DNA of 28,259 nt from SKKY01 sp964622305. Its GTDB lineage: Bacteria; Bacillota; Peptococcia; Peptococcales; SKKY01. The notes beneath the pieces were generated by a model, which did no database searches, was not told where the DNA came from, and saw nothing but the letters and a program-made list of their open reading frames with translations. Below are positions 20,180 through 28,259 of this stretch, piece by piece. Each line of letters starts with the position of its first letter. Within the stretch, counting starts at the first letter, position 1. The stretch covers positions 1 through 28,259 of the forward strand of contig CAZUPR010000016.1 in the NCBI GenBank assembly GCA_964622305.1, in the 5' to 3' direction. Position numbers and translations under genes: made by a program.

Positions 20180-21972
20180 CTAAATAGCCCCTTTCTAATG
20201 CGATCTTTATTTTTTATTATTTCATTAATTTCTAAAAGCAAAGCTTCCATTTCCTGGACGTCATCTCTTTTTTCTGATTCTATTAATTGTTTTTGTTTAT
20301 CTTCACACTCACGATCGAGCTTTAGACAAACCATCTTAGTTAGAATTTCAAAAAAAGCTTTTTCGTCATTTTCATAATCAAATTCTTGAAGCATGATCCC
20401 AGAAATTAAGTCTTCATGCGTATTGCCAGGATTTTTTATTATATCATAATTACTTCCATTAGTAAAGATTTCATATACTTCCTTTAATTGTCCTGGAAAA
20501 AGATCCTGACCTCCAAGTTCTTCAGCCTTCTCTGCCAACTCTGGTTTTTCCTTTATTTTTTGTAAGATAAAAGAATATTCTTTGTTATAATGGACTGGTT
20601 TTCTTCTGGCCTTTTTTTCTTCTGGCGGCTGAATTTTTGCCTGCCCCCTTCTGCTCCTGTAGAGCAAATTGAGCTCAGAACGAATTAGGTCCTCTTGAAT
20701 AGAAAGACGGGCCGAAATCTCCCTGATCAGATAATCTTTCATGATTGTACTTTTTACCTTGAAAAGATCCGGGGCGAGTTCTGCTAAAATTTTATTTTTT
20801 TCTGACAGACTTATTTCCCCTTTAGGTAAAAGAAAATCCAGTCTAAATATTATAGGGTGCAGAGCCTTTTCAAGGAGCTGACCAAATTTTTCAGCACCCT
20901 CTTTTTGCAAATAATCATCCGGATCAGCACCTGCAGGGAACTGAAGGGCTTCAACCTTCATGCCTGCCTCTGCTAAGATTCCAAAGGCCCGTATTGCCGC
21001 CTGCCTCCCTGCATCATCACCATCATAGGCAAGCTTACAATCTATTGAATACCTCTGTAAGAGACGAGCCTGATCGCTGGTAAGAGCTGTCCCTAAAGAA
21101 GCCACTGCATTCCTTATACCAAATTGATGACATATTAAAACATCCATATAACCCTCAACCAGTAAAGACCAGTCTTTATTCCTTATCTCCAGTTTTGCCT
21201 GATTAAGTCCATAAAGATGATGCCCTTTATTGTATACCGGAGTGTCGGGTGAGTTTAGATATTTAGGCTGGCCATCAGCAATTAATCTGCCACCAAAGGC
21301 AATGAAATTATTATTCACATCCTGAATGGGAAAAATAATTCTGCCCCTGAATTTATCAAAATAACGGCCACTCTCCTGATTTTTACTTAGGAGTCCCAGA
21401 GCATAAAGCTCTTGATCACTAACTTTTTTGCTGTTCATCATGTTTTTTAAGCTTTGCCAATCATCAGGTGCCCAGCCTAAATTAAAAGAGCCAATTAGCT
21501 CATCATCCAGTTTCCTTTTTCGCAAGTAGTCCAGAGCCTCACGGCCACCCTTACTCTTATGGAGCTCATGTTTAAAATATTCAGCCGCTAATTTATTTAT
21601 GGCTAAATATCTTTTGTAGCTCTTTCGCCGGGCCTCTTCTTCCTTGCTAACCATTCTTTCTTCTATTTCTACTCCATACCTTTCGGCCAGGTCTCTCACA
21701 GCCTCAGGAAAGCTTTTACTCTCTATTTCCATATAAAATTTAAGAGCATTGCCTCCCATATTGCAGCCGAAACAATGAAAAATTTGTTTGCCTTCGGAGA
21801 CAACAAAAGAGGGTGTTTTTTCGGAATGAAAGGGACAAAGGCCCTTATGGTTACTGCCTGTTCTCTTTAAATTAACATAGCCTGAAATCAAGTCTGTAAT
21901 ATTAATCCGGTCCAGGATTTCCTGAATTTTTGCTTGGTCAATGTAATTATTATTCCCAGTCGTTTTAATCAG
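20176..21972 (-). CDS. dnaG: DNA primase DnaG (start codon uncertain)
   Basis: DnaG makes RNA primers at the replication fork. The zinc-binding domain has LCPFHSEKTPSF and FHCFGCNMGG (CxxH, CxxC). The TOPRIM core has LLVEGYMDVL and LAYDGDDAGRQAA. The C-terminal helicase-binding part is divergent. A TTG at 21891 would give 571 residues but would cut off the first helix, which is clearly encoded in frame upstream (IQEILDRINITDLI, as in other primases). No ATG, GTG or TTG exists in that stretch. I end the gene at CTG 21972-21970, which has AAGGA eight bases upstream and overlaps the dgt stop; ATT at 21942-21940 is the alternative. It overlaps rpoD by four bases. Confidence 0.93.
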   Translation of the reverse strand: MIKTTGNNNYIDQAKIQEILDRINITDLISGYVNLKRTGSNHKGLCPFHSEKTPSFVVSEGKQIFHCFGCNMGGNALKFYMEIESKSFPEAVRDLAERYGVEIEERMVSKEEEARRKSYKRYLAINKLAAEYFKHELHKSKGGREALDYLRKRKLDDELIGSFNLGWAPDDWQSLKNMMNSKKVSDQELYALGLLSKNQESGRYFDKFRGRIIFPIQDVNNNFIAFGGRLIADGQPKYLNSPDTPVYNKGHHLYGLNQAKLEIRNKDWSLLVEGYMDVLICHQFGIRNAVASLGTALTSDQARLLQRYSIDCKLAYDGDDAGRQAAIRAFGILAEAGMKVEALQFPAGADPDDYLQKEGAEKFGQLLEKALHPIIFRLDFLLPKGEISLSEKNKILAELAPDLFKVKSTIMKDYLIREISARLSIQEDLIRSELNLLYRSRRGQAKIQPPEEKKARRKPVHYNKEYSFILQKIKEKPELAEKAEELGGQDLFPGQLKEVYEIFTNGSNYDIIKNPGNTHEDLISGIMLQEFDYENDEKAFFEILTKMVCLKLDRECEDKQKQLIESEKRDDVQEMEALLLEINEIIKNKDRIRKGLFS

Positions 21973-22984
21973 CTCCCAGTTCCTTATAAGTATTTACGCA
22001 AAAAATATCGCTCATTCCTGAGATATAATCTGCCACTCCTTGTTCTTTGCCTTCTTCAATAGCAATCTCTTTATAAAATTCTGGTAAAGAATCAATATTT
22101 TTATAATAATATTTAAAAAGAAATTCGATAATTTCTGTAGCCTTTTTTCTCTCTTCCTGGCAAACCTTGCCAAGGTAGACTTCTTCAAACATAAAAGACC
22201 TTAAGTCAATCAAGGCCTCATTAAAAGCCGGACTTAAAGAAATTTTCATTTGGCCTGCTTCTATAAGTCCTGCCGACCAATCAATTGTATCATTTACAAG
22301 AGCATCTATCCTTTGACCATGGCTAATGCCAAGAACCTCTATAGCTGCCCTGGGCAAATCTTTTTCTGCCAAAACCCCTGCCCTTACAGCATCATCAATA
22401 TCATGCTGAACATAGGCAATTTTATCACTCAGGCGGATAACCTGACCTTCCAGGCTTGCTGCCTCCTTTTTTGCTTTGGCAAAACCACTATGATGCAAAA
22501 CGCCATCTAAAACCTCTCTGGTCAAATTGAGACCAGGGTAGGAATCTGATTTTCTTTCAATCCTTGTTAACACTCTTACACTATTATGATTATGCCTGAA
22601 ACCTTGGGGCATAAGATTATTAAGAACTTCTTCCCCAGCGTGAGCAAAAGGAGTGTGACCAACATCATGGGCCAGGGCTATTGCCTCTGTAAGGTCCTCA
22701 TTTAATGAAAGGGCCCTGGCTATAGTTCGCCCTATCTGGGATACCTCCAAAGTATGAGTTAGCCTTGTTCGGAAATGATCACTGCCAGGGGCAATAAATA
22801 CCTGAGTTTTGTGCTTTAGTCTGCGAAAAGCCTTGGAGTGGATAATCCTGTCCCGGTCTCTCATATAGGCTGTCCTTAGTGAATCTTCTTCCTCTATATA
22901 TTCCCTGCCCAGGCTCTCTGCCGAAAAAGAAGCGTAAGGAGCCAGTCTTTTTTTCTCAAGTTCTTCCATTTGCTGCCTTTTCAT
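21965..22984 (-). CDS. dgt: dGTP triphosphohydrolase-like HD-domain protein
   Basis: A 339-residue dNTPase that releases triphosphate from dGTP or other dNTPs. The HD metal site is H77 (RLTHTLEV), H106-D107 (ALAHDVGHTPFAHAGEE) and a later Asp in DKIAYVQHDIDDA. The leading segment SLRTAYMRDRDRIIHSKAFR and LKHKTQVF is diagnostic for the family. The ATG at 22984 has GGGAGG six bases upstream. The order dgt–dnaG–rpoD is the usual macromolecular synthesis arrangement in Bacillota. It begins within the last 29 bases of the RND pump gene. Confidence 0.94.
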   Translation of the reverse strand: MKRQQMEELEKKRLAPYASFSAESLGREYIEEEDSLRTAYMRDRDRIIHSKAFRRLKHKTQVFIAPGSDHFRTRLTHTLEVSQIGRTIARALSLNEDLTEAIALAHDVGHTPFAHAGEEVLNNLMPQGFRHNHNSVRVLTRIERKSDSYPGLNLTREVLDGVLHHSGFAKAKKEAASLEGQVIRLSDKIAYVQHDIDDAVRAGVLAEKDLPRAAIEVLGISHGQRIDALVNDTIDWSAGLIEAGQMKISLSPAFNEALIDLRSFMFEEVYLGKVCQEERKKATEIIEFLFKYYYKNIDSLPEFYKEIAIEEGKEQGVADYISGMSDIFCVNTYKELGAD

Positions 22985-25900
22985 TTAATTCCTCCCTTTT
23001 ACTATAAACAAGCGAATAAACAACTGGTACTATTATCAGAGTTAAAAGCGTTGAGACTGCAAGGCCCGACATAAGGGCTACTGCCATGGGAACAAAAAGT
23101 GTACCACTAAAGATAAGTGGAATCAGGCCTAAAATTGTTGTAATGGTTGTTAGAAGAATGGGTCTGACCCTTTTTTCGACAGCACTCTTACAGGCTTCTT
23201 CTATCCTCATGCCAAGTTTTCTTTCTGAGTTAATATAATCCAATAAAATAATTGCATTGTTAATTACTACGCCAAGAAGACTAACAACTCCTAAAAGCGC
23301 TGTAAAAGACAAAGGCTGACGAAAGATAAAAAGTCCCAGGGCAGAGCCTATAATTGAAAATGGTATAGAAATCATGATAATCAAAGGCTGCAGCATAGAA
23401 GAAAACTGCAGCATCATGATAATATAGATCCCCACAAAAGCGAAAATAGCTGCCACGCCTAATCCGCCAAAATACTTAATAATATTATCTTTTTCGCCCG
23501 AATAACTTATAGATATATCCTTATCAAAATCACTGAATGCGATTTTTGTCTGCAGGCTGTTTTGAATATCAACTGCACTATAGCCCAGCTTTACATCAGC
23601 CAAAACATTAATGCTGTTTTCACGGTTATATCTTTTAATGACTGGAAGCTGGCTTTCCGCAGAGATAGAAGCAACATTCCTTAAAAGAATCTTTTGGCCT
23701 GTTATGGAAGATTTTATCTGCATATTTTGTAAATCTTCAATATCCTTCAAATTTCCTTTTAGCAAAATATCGTAATTAGTTGAATCGGCCATTTTAAGTC
23801 CACTTATACTGCGGCCGTTAAGGGCTATATTTATTTCATTTTGAATATCATAGTGAGTCAGACCGTAGGCCGAAGCTTTGATAGTATCAATATCAACCTT
23901 ATACTGGTATCGTTTATCCTGGGCATCATCGGTAACTTTAAAGCTGCCGGCTATCTCCCCCAGGAGACCTTGAATATATACTGAAGTGTTTTTCAGATCG
24001 TCTTTGTCTGAACCGGTCAACCTTACAATTATTGGTGCCTCAGATGGTTCTGCCTGTTCAAGTTCCTTAACTGTTACAACTCCAGCCGAAACATTTCTGT
24101 CAAAAAAATTCTGCATTGCTTCTACAAATTCTGTATTGTTCTTAAATCTTTTTCCCTTTTTCAAATCCAAGGCTACCATAACCTGACCAGTGTCAGGCGC
24201 CTGGATAAAACCAGGTAAAGTAATAAAAAATTTTGGCAACCCTTCTCCGGCCGAAGCAGCAGTATAAATTGTCTCTTCCTGTAAAGCCATCACTTCTTCA
24301 ACATACCTGGTCAATTCAACTGTTTTGACAAGATCAACAGCTGCTTCAGATTTAATATTTACATAAACTATATTTTTATCTGCTTTTGGAAAGAAAACCA
24401 GGGGTAAAGAAAAGGCAACAAGCAAGGATATAAGCAAGGAAGCCAAGGAAAAATAAATAATCTTCTTTTTGTTAGCCATCCCCCAAAAGGACATCTTTTT
24501 AAAGGCCTCTAAGAGTCCATCTCCATAATTTTTCTCTGAGCTTTTAGTAAAAAAAAGATAAGCCATAAGTGGAGTAAAGATTATAGCCGTCAAGTAGGAG
24601 GCAATTAAAGTGATAATAACAATTTGAGGAACACTTCTGACATATTCTCCTGCAATGCCAGGAAGGGTCAAAAGTGGCAGATAAGCAACCACTGTTGTTG
24701 CTGTAGCCGTAAATACTGGCAGGGCAACATCTTTAACCCCACCAACACAAGCCTCAAGTTTATCTTCAAAAGCATCAATTCTAAGCTGGATAGAGTCACT
24801 AATTACAATAGCATTGTCGACCAGCATACCCAGGGCGATGATGAAACCAGCAATGGAAATCTGATGGATTTGCAAATTTATAAGCCTCATAACTGAAAAG
24901 GACAAGATTATGGAAAAAGGAATAGCTAAAGCAACCACCAAAGAATTACGTAAGCCCATCCCGATAAAAACTACAATCGTAACAAAAAGCATACCTTCGA
25001 GAAGATTTAACATTAGATTGTTAACAGATTTTCTTATTTCCTGAGGCTGATTTAAAACAAAATCCATATTTATATTTACAGGCAAATCTTCTTTGATAGC
25101 AGTAAGAACCTTCTTAAGGTCTTTCTCTATTATCAGAACATTATTATTTTCTAAAAAATAGCCTGTTAAAAAAACAGCCTCTTTACCATTATAGTAATAT
25201 TTTGGCAGGTCTTCTTCTGGAGCCAATTTAATATCTGCAATATCTTTTAGCTGCAGAATATTGCTGCTTTGCTCAGAAATGCCAATAATTAAGTTTTCCA
25301 CTTCTTTAATATCGGTAAAGTGTCCCGGAGTAGAGACAGGAATTTTAGTCTTTCCATCTGATATATCCCCACCGGGGATGAGAACGTTTTGTGCCTGGAG
25401 GGTGCCCAGAATTTCTGCCATAGAAAGATTGAGTTGATTTAGGCGGGCATTATCCACCTTTACTTCCAGGTGATTTTTTTGCTCCCCATTTATTTCAGCA
25501 GATGAAACTCCCTTAACACTCTCCACCTGTTTTTTTGCTCTTTTAGCGTACCATTCCAATTGTTCAAAACTATAGTCTTCCCCTGAGAAGCTTATAATAA
25601 AACCAGCTGTACGGTCCATTTCCGTATCTATTTGTATTTTTTGAGCATTTTCAGGCAGATCTGCTTCCAGTTCATCCATTTTTTTGCGTAACTGGTCCCA
25701 GGACTCCTTAACATCTCTCCCTGTTTCCAGCCAGACAATAACTGCTGAATAGCTATTTTGCGAATATGATTCAATATAATCTATTCCTTCAATAGAAGAT
25801 ATTTTATCCTCTAGCTTAACTGTTACAGTCTCTTCCATGTCTTCTGGAGAGGCCCCAGGATATATAACAGACACCTTTGCAACTGGTGGAGTTATCTGAG

Positions 25901-26018
25901 GATTCTCCTGTTTTGGCATAAGCCAATAATTATAAGCTCCTGCCATAAGAAGGGCAAAGATAAAGAAGAAGGTTATTTTTCTTTTTTGAATAATCTTTCT
26001 CAGAAAATTCATACTCAT
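22956..26018 (-). CDS. RND-family efflux transporter permease
   Basis: A pump of about 1020 residues with the two-fold RND layout: TM1 near 15-35, a large periplasmic loop, TM2-6 (about 335-490), TM7 near 520, a second loop, and TM8-12 at the end. The TM4 motif is GMLVDNAIVI, with one Asp (D401 from this start) where AcrB has two; this single-Asp form is common in relatives. Substrates cannot be predicted; the closest types are hydrophobe/amphiphile pumps. I chose the ATG at 26018 with GGGTGAG just upstream; a GTG at 26027 adds three residues. It follows the adaptor by 12 bases. No TolC-like channel gene is present. Confidence 0.94.
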   Translation of the reverse strand: MSMNFLRKIIQKRKITFFFIFALLMAGAYNYWLMPKQENPQITPPVAKVSVIYPGASPEDMEETVTVKLEDKISSIEGIDYIESYSQNSYSAVIVWLETGRDVKESWDQLRKKMDELEADLPENAQKIQIDTEMDRTAGFIISFSGEDYSFEQLEWYAKRAKKQVESVKGVSSAEINGEQKNHLEVKVDNARLNQLNLSMAEILGTLQAQNVLIPGGDISDGKTKIPVSTPGHFTDIKEVENLIIGISEQSSNILQLKDIADIKLAPEEDLPKYYYNGKEAVFLTGYFLENNNVLIIEKDLKKVLTAIKEDLPVNINMDFVLNQPQEIRKSVNNLMLNLLEGMLFVTIVVFIGMGLRNSLVVALAIPFSIILSFSVMRLINLQIHQISIAGFIIALGMLVDNAIVISDSIQLRIDAFEDKLEACVGGVKDVALPVFTATATTVVAYLPLLTLPGIAGEYVRSVPQIVIITLIASYLTAIIFTPLMAYLFFTKSSEKNYGDGLLEAFKKMSFWGMANKKKIIYFSLASLLISLLVAFSLPLVFFPKADKNIVYVNIKSEAAVDLVKTVELTRYVEEVMALQEETIYTAASAGEGLPKFFITLPGFIQAPDTGQVMVALDLKKGKRFKNNTEFVEAMQNFFDRNVSAGVVTVKELEQAEPSEAPIIVRLTGSDKDDLKNTSVYIQGLLGEIAGSFKVTDDAQDKRYQYKVDIDTIKASAYGLTHYDIQNEINIALNGRSISGLKMADSTNYDILLKGNLKDIEDLQNMQIKSSITGQKILLRNVASISAESQLPVIKRYNRENSINVLADVKLGYSAVDIQNSLQTKIAFSDFDKDISISYSGEKDNIIKYFGGLGVAAIFAFVGIYIIMMLQFSSMLQPLIIMISIPFSIIGSALGLFIFRQPLSFTALLGVVSLLGVVINNAIILLDYINSERKLGMRIEEACKSAVEKRVRPILLTTITTILGLIPLIFSGTLFVPMAVALMSGLAVSTLLTLIIVPVVYSLVYSKREELNEKAANGRT

Positions 26019-26030
26019 AGCTCTCACCCA

Positions 26031-27101
26031 TTAGTTATTAATTGCCACCCTGTCACCATCACGTAAATTCTTATAACCCTCTATAACTACAAAATCATTT
26101 TCTTTCAAACCAGAAACTGCAGCCATTGTTTTATTAAGCTTCTCTATTTGAATTGTTTTTTTGTGGACTATCATTTCCTTGTCCATCAGGTAAACAAAGT
26201 CCTGCCCATCATTGAGGATAACTGTAAGAGGAATCCAGATGTTCATTTCCTCCTCCCAAGGAATCATAACATTCACTATGCTTCCTGCTGGCGGTGGCGT
26301 TTCTTGGTCATCTTTGATTTTAAATATAACCTTGGTTTGAAAAGTACCTAATTGTGCATCTGGATTCTGGCTAATACTTTTTACCAGCCCGGTAAATTCC
26401 TTGCCATCAAACTCAAGCAGAAGCTGATCTGATTGCTTGAGTTTTGACAAATCTTTAGCTGCCAGGCCAAATGTAATCTCAGTTTCCAGGCTCCTTAAAA
26501 CTACTACCGGATAGCCGGAAGCAACCAGCTCACCCTCCTGGTTTAAGATTTCGGCAACGTAGCCATAAGAGTCACTTTTAAGGATGGAGTCCTCCATATT
26601 CAAGCTTCTGTTGGCAAAATCAATCTGAGCATTTTTGTAGAGAGCTTCGGCATTCTCCATTTCAAGTCTGGCTCTGTCAAGTTCAAGGACAGAGATTCCA
26701 CCGGCTTCTTTTAAAGCCAACATCTTTTGGTAATTATCCTGGGAAAAGTCCCAGGAACTTTTGGCAATTTTTAAATTGTTGGATGCAGCAGACAGACCCA
26801 TTTCCACTTCTTTTGTCTCAAGTCTGGCCAATATTTGTCCAGGGCTTACCTCCTGACCCTGGCTTACTAAAAGATCCTTAAGCACCCCAGAAAGTTTAAA
26901 AGAATATTTTTTTATTTCAACAGGCTTTACAATCCCACTATATTCAAGCCAACTTTTGCCTGCTTCTTCTTTGGCAACCATAATCTTAACTGGTTTTTCA
27001 AACTCACTTTCAACAGGCTTTGATGAATTAATTAAAAAAAATCCAAGAAAAATAGCTGCAAGAAAAAACGCAGCAAGAATTATATTTTTTTTATTTTTCA
27101 T
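26031..27101 (-). CDS. RND efflux periplasmic adaptor (HlyD/AcrA family)
   Basis: A 356-residue membrane fusion protein that links the pump to the outer envelope. One N-terminal transmembrane anchor (about 5-25, IILAAFFLAAIFLGFFLI). The lipoyl half-motifs are FKLSGVLKDLLVSQGQEVSP and, after a helical hairpin (about 100-165), SDSYGYVAEILNQEGELV. Beta-barrel and membrane-proximal domains complete it. I chose the ATG at 27101, because GAGGTG lies six bases upstream; a GTG at 27110 would sit in that ribosome site. It is first in the pump operon. Confidence 0.93.
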   Translation of the reverse strand: MKNKKNIILAAFFLAAIFLGFFLINSSKPVESEFEKPVKIMVAKEEAGKSWLEYSGIVKPVEIKKYSFKLSGVLKDLLVSQGQEVSPGQILARLETKEVEMGLSAASNNLKIAKSSWDFSQDNYQKMLALKEAGGISVLELDRARLEMENAEALYKNAQIDFANRSLNMEDSILKSDSYGYVAEILNQEGELVASGYPVVVLRSLETEITFGLAAKDLSKLKQSDQLLLEFDGKEFTGLVKSISQNPDAQLGTFQTKVIFKIKDDQETPPPAGSIVNVMIPWEEEMNIWIPLTVILNDGQDFVYLMDKEMIVHKKTIQIEKLNKTMAAVSGLKENDFVVIEGYKNLRDGDRVAINN

Positions 27102-27127
27102 AATAAGCACCTCAAATCATATACTCT

Positions 27128-27155
27128 ATTATACCAAAAAAAATGGTAGTGTCCC
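27128..27155 (-). promoter_or_regulatory. Candidate promoter of the RND pump operon
   Basis: On the minus strand GGGACA (27155-27150), 16-base spacer and a perfect TATAAT (27133-27128). The -35 box is inside the stem of the preceding terminator and the spacer contains its T run. Confidence 0.55.
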
Positions 27156-27178
27156 CATATGAGGGAACAATACCATTT
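27136..27178 (-). terminator. Intrinsic terminator of the 2-hydroxyacid dehydrogenase gene
   Basis: On the minus strand an outer stem AAATGGTA/TACCATTT (27178-27171 with 27148-27141) and an inner stem with two mismatches around a six-base loop, then eight T (27143-27136, partly shared with the stem). It lies 33 bases after the stop. Confidence 0.88.
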
Positions 27179-27210
27179 TAGTAAAAATTTTTAATCATTT
27201 TTTTAGAATT

Positions 27211-28161
27211 TTAATCTACCCGGTTGATAGGCTGGCCTTTTGAAAATGCGTCAATGTTATTTTTAATGATTGAAAGAAGCCTTTGCCTGGTTTCAAGTCC
27301 CCGCCAACCCATATGAGGAGTAAGGATAACATTATCCATCTCATAGAGAGGATTAGATTTTTCTGGTGGTTCAATTTCCTGAACATCGAGGCCAGCACCA
27401 GCAATGACGCCATCTTTTAAAGCTTGAATCAGAGCTTTTTCATCAATGAGACCTCCGCGGGCAGTGTTTATTACAAATGCTCCCTTTTTCATTGTGGAAA
27501 GACTATCCTTATTGATTAGATGTTTTGTTTCTTCTGTTAAAGGGCAATTAAGAGAAATAAAATCACTCTCTTTAAAAAGCTCTTCTGTACTTGTAAAACG
27601 AATCCCTGGAAGATCAGTCTTTGGACTCTTACTTGAAACTATAACTTTCATGCCGAGAGCCTGGGCAACTTTTACAACCTCTTTGCCTATATTCCCATAG
27701 CCCACAACTCCAAGTGTTTTGTCATTTACCTCTACATGATCAACCATAAGATGTTTATAGAAATTATCCTGATTACCCTGGGCAAGCATTCGAATCTGCT
27801 TTTGCATAGAGCTGGCAAGACTCAAAATAAAGAGAATAACCGTGTGGGCAACCCTTTGGCTGCTGTAGGCAGGGAAATTGGTTAGTATTATCCCCTTGTC
27901 TCTGACTGCTTCTATATCGATATTGTTGAAACCGGTGCCAGCTTCACAAATCATTTTTACACTATCAGGAAACTGCCTGATTATATCCCCGGTAAGTCTC
28001 ATTTCTTTGGTAACAACAACTGTAAAGCCCTGAATCCGCTCAAGAATCTTTTCTTCAGGAGTTTCATTATAAATAACCACCTCAGAAGCAATTTGAGAAA
28101 AATCAATCTTCCCATCATAATTAACCAAATCAGCGTTCAAGACTACTGTTTTATCGTTCAT
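27211..28161 (-). CDS. D-2-hydroxyacid dehydrogenase (glycerate/hydroxypyruvate dehydrogenase-like)
   Basis: A 316-residue NAD(P)-dependent dehydrogenase. The nucleotide site is LGVVGYGNIGKEV, the catalytic Arg lies in NTARGGLIDE, the Glu in GLDVQEIEPPE, and the His in ILTPHMGW. Trp two residues after the His-Met-Gly run (H-x-x-W) is typical of glycerate/hydroxypyruvate reductases rather than phosphoglycerate dehydrogenase, and there is no ACT domain. The exact substrate is not certain. The ATG at 28161 has AAAGGGG about 10 bases upstream. It is followed by its own terminator. A small inverted repeat CTATG-ATAG-CATAG (28185-28198) lies just upstream and could be an operator. Confidence 0.9.
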   Translation of the reverse strand: MNDKTVVLNADLVNYDGKIDFSQIASEVVIYNETPEEKILERIQGFTVVVTKEMRLTGDIIRQFPDSVKMICEAGTGFNNIDIEAVRDKGIILTNFPAYSSQRVAHTVILFILSLASSMQKQIRMLAQGNQDNFYKHLMVDHVEVNDKTLGVVGYGNIGKEVVKVAQALGMKVIVSSKSPKTDLPGIRFTSTEELFKESDFISLNCPLTEETKHLINKDSLSTMKKGAFVINTARGGLIDEKALIQALKDGVIAGAGLDVQEIEPPEKSNPLYEMDNVILTPHMGWRGLETRQRLLSIIKNNIDAFSKGQPINRVD

Positions 28162-28205
28162 ATTTATTCATCCCCTTTCTTTAACTATGATAGCATAGAA
28201 AGGAT

Positions 28206-28259
28206 TTAAAAAATAATTTTTGCAGTTCTGTTTCTGCCTTCATTTTTTGCCTTATAGGT
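28206..28259 (-). CDS. C-terminal fragment of a probable GGDEF (diguanylate cyclase) protein
   Basis: Seventeen codons enter from the window edge and end at TAA (28208-28206): TYKAKNEGRNRTAKIIF. 'YKAKNEGRNR' is the characteristic last helix and strand of GGDEF domains. The catalytic part is outside the window, so activity cannot be judged. Confidence 0.65.
   Translation of the reverse strand, partial: TYKAKNEGRNRTAKIIF

Noticed and set aside
1..28259. CRISPR arrays, insertion sequences, prophage genes or att sites
   Set aside because: I saw no regularly spaced repeats, transposase or phage motifs on either strand.

Overview
The window looks like chromosome of an AT-rich, low-GC Bacillota bacterium. 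The gene order dgt–dnaG–rpoD, the trmK–nif3–zinc-ribbon–rnpB cluster and the strong AGGAGG-type ribosome sites are typical of that phylum. A tripartite RND efflux pump with a periplasmic adaptor suggests a diderm lineage; a Halanaerobiales-like organism fits, but this is inference. Two runs of exactly 100 N (2743-2842 and 5022-5121) mark it as a draft assembly. Nearly all genes are on the minus strand; only the acetamidase/PhnA pair and an ArsR-type regulator are on the plus strand.

Region 1 (1-3622, minus) is an accessory block: a RelB/RelE-like toxin-antitoxin pair, then hsdM (interrupted by a gap) and the N-terminal half of hsdS. Region 2 (3762-5019, plus) is an acetamidase/formamidase gene followed closely by a PhnA/YjdM-type zinc-ribbon gene.

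Region 3 (5163-11835) is a tight five-gene minus-strand run: CoA-disulfide reductase, an unknown protein with a Cys/His metal knuckle, a DUF3048 lipoprotein, a CopB-type P1B ATPase with a His-rich tail, and a DbpA-like DEAD-box helicase. It diverges from a small ArsR/SmtB regulator that carries a complete alpha-5 zinc-type metal site. Together they look like a metal and thiol stress unit under one sensor. The DUF3048 and CopB genes overlap by about 71 bases in different frames.

Region 4 (11855-15785) is an envelope-stress operon: lipoprotein, OmpR-type response regulator, histidine kinase and HtrA-type protease. Its promoter carries a 13-bp direct repeat.

Region 5 (15824-19073) holds RNase P RNA, a C4 zinc-ribbon coiled-coil protein, a Nif3-family protein, TrmK and three tRNA genes driven by a perfect consensus sigma-A promoter. 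Several intrinsic terminators sit between these genes with little room for new promoters.

Region 6 (19085-27179) is rpoD, dnaG and dgt, directly overlapped by an RND pump and its adaptor, so the housekeeping operon may share transcription with an efflux operon. dnaG has no ATG, GTG or TTG at the position homology requires. Region 7 (27211-28259) is a D-2-hydroxyacid dehydrogenase and the last 17 codons of a probable GGDEF protein. I found no CRISPR array, prophage or insertion sequence, and no gene-free stretch above 300 bases.
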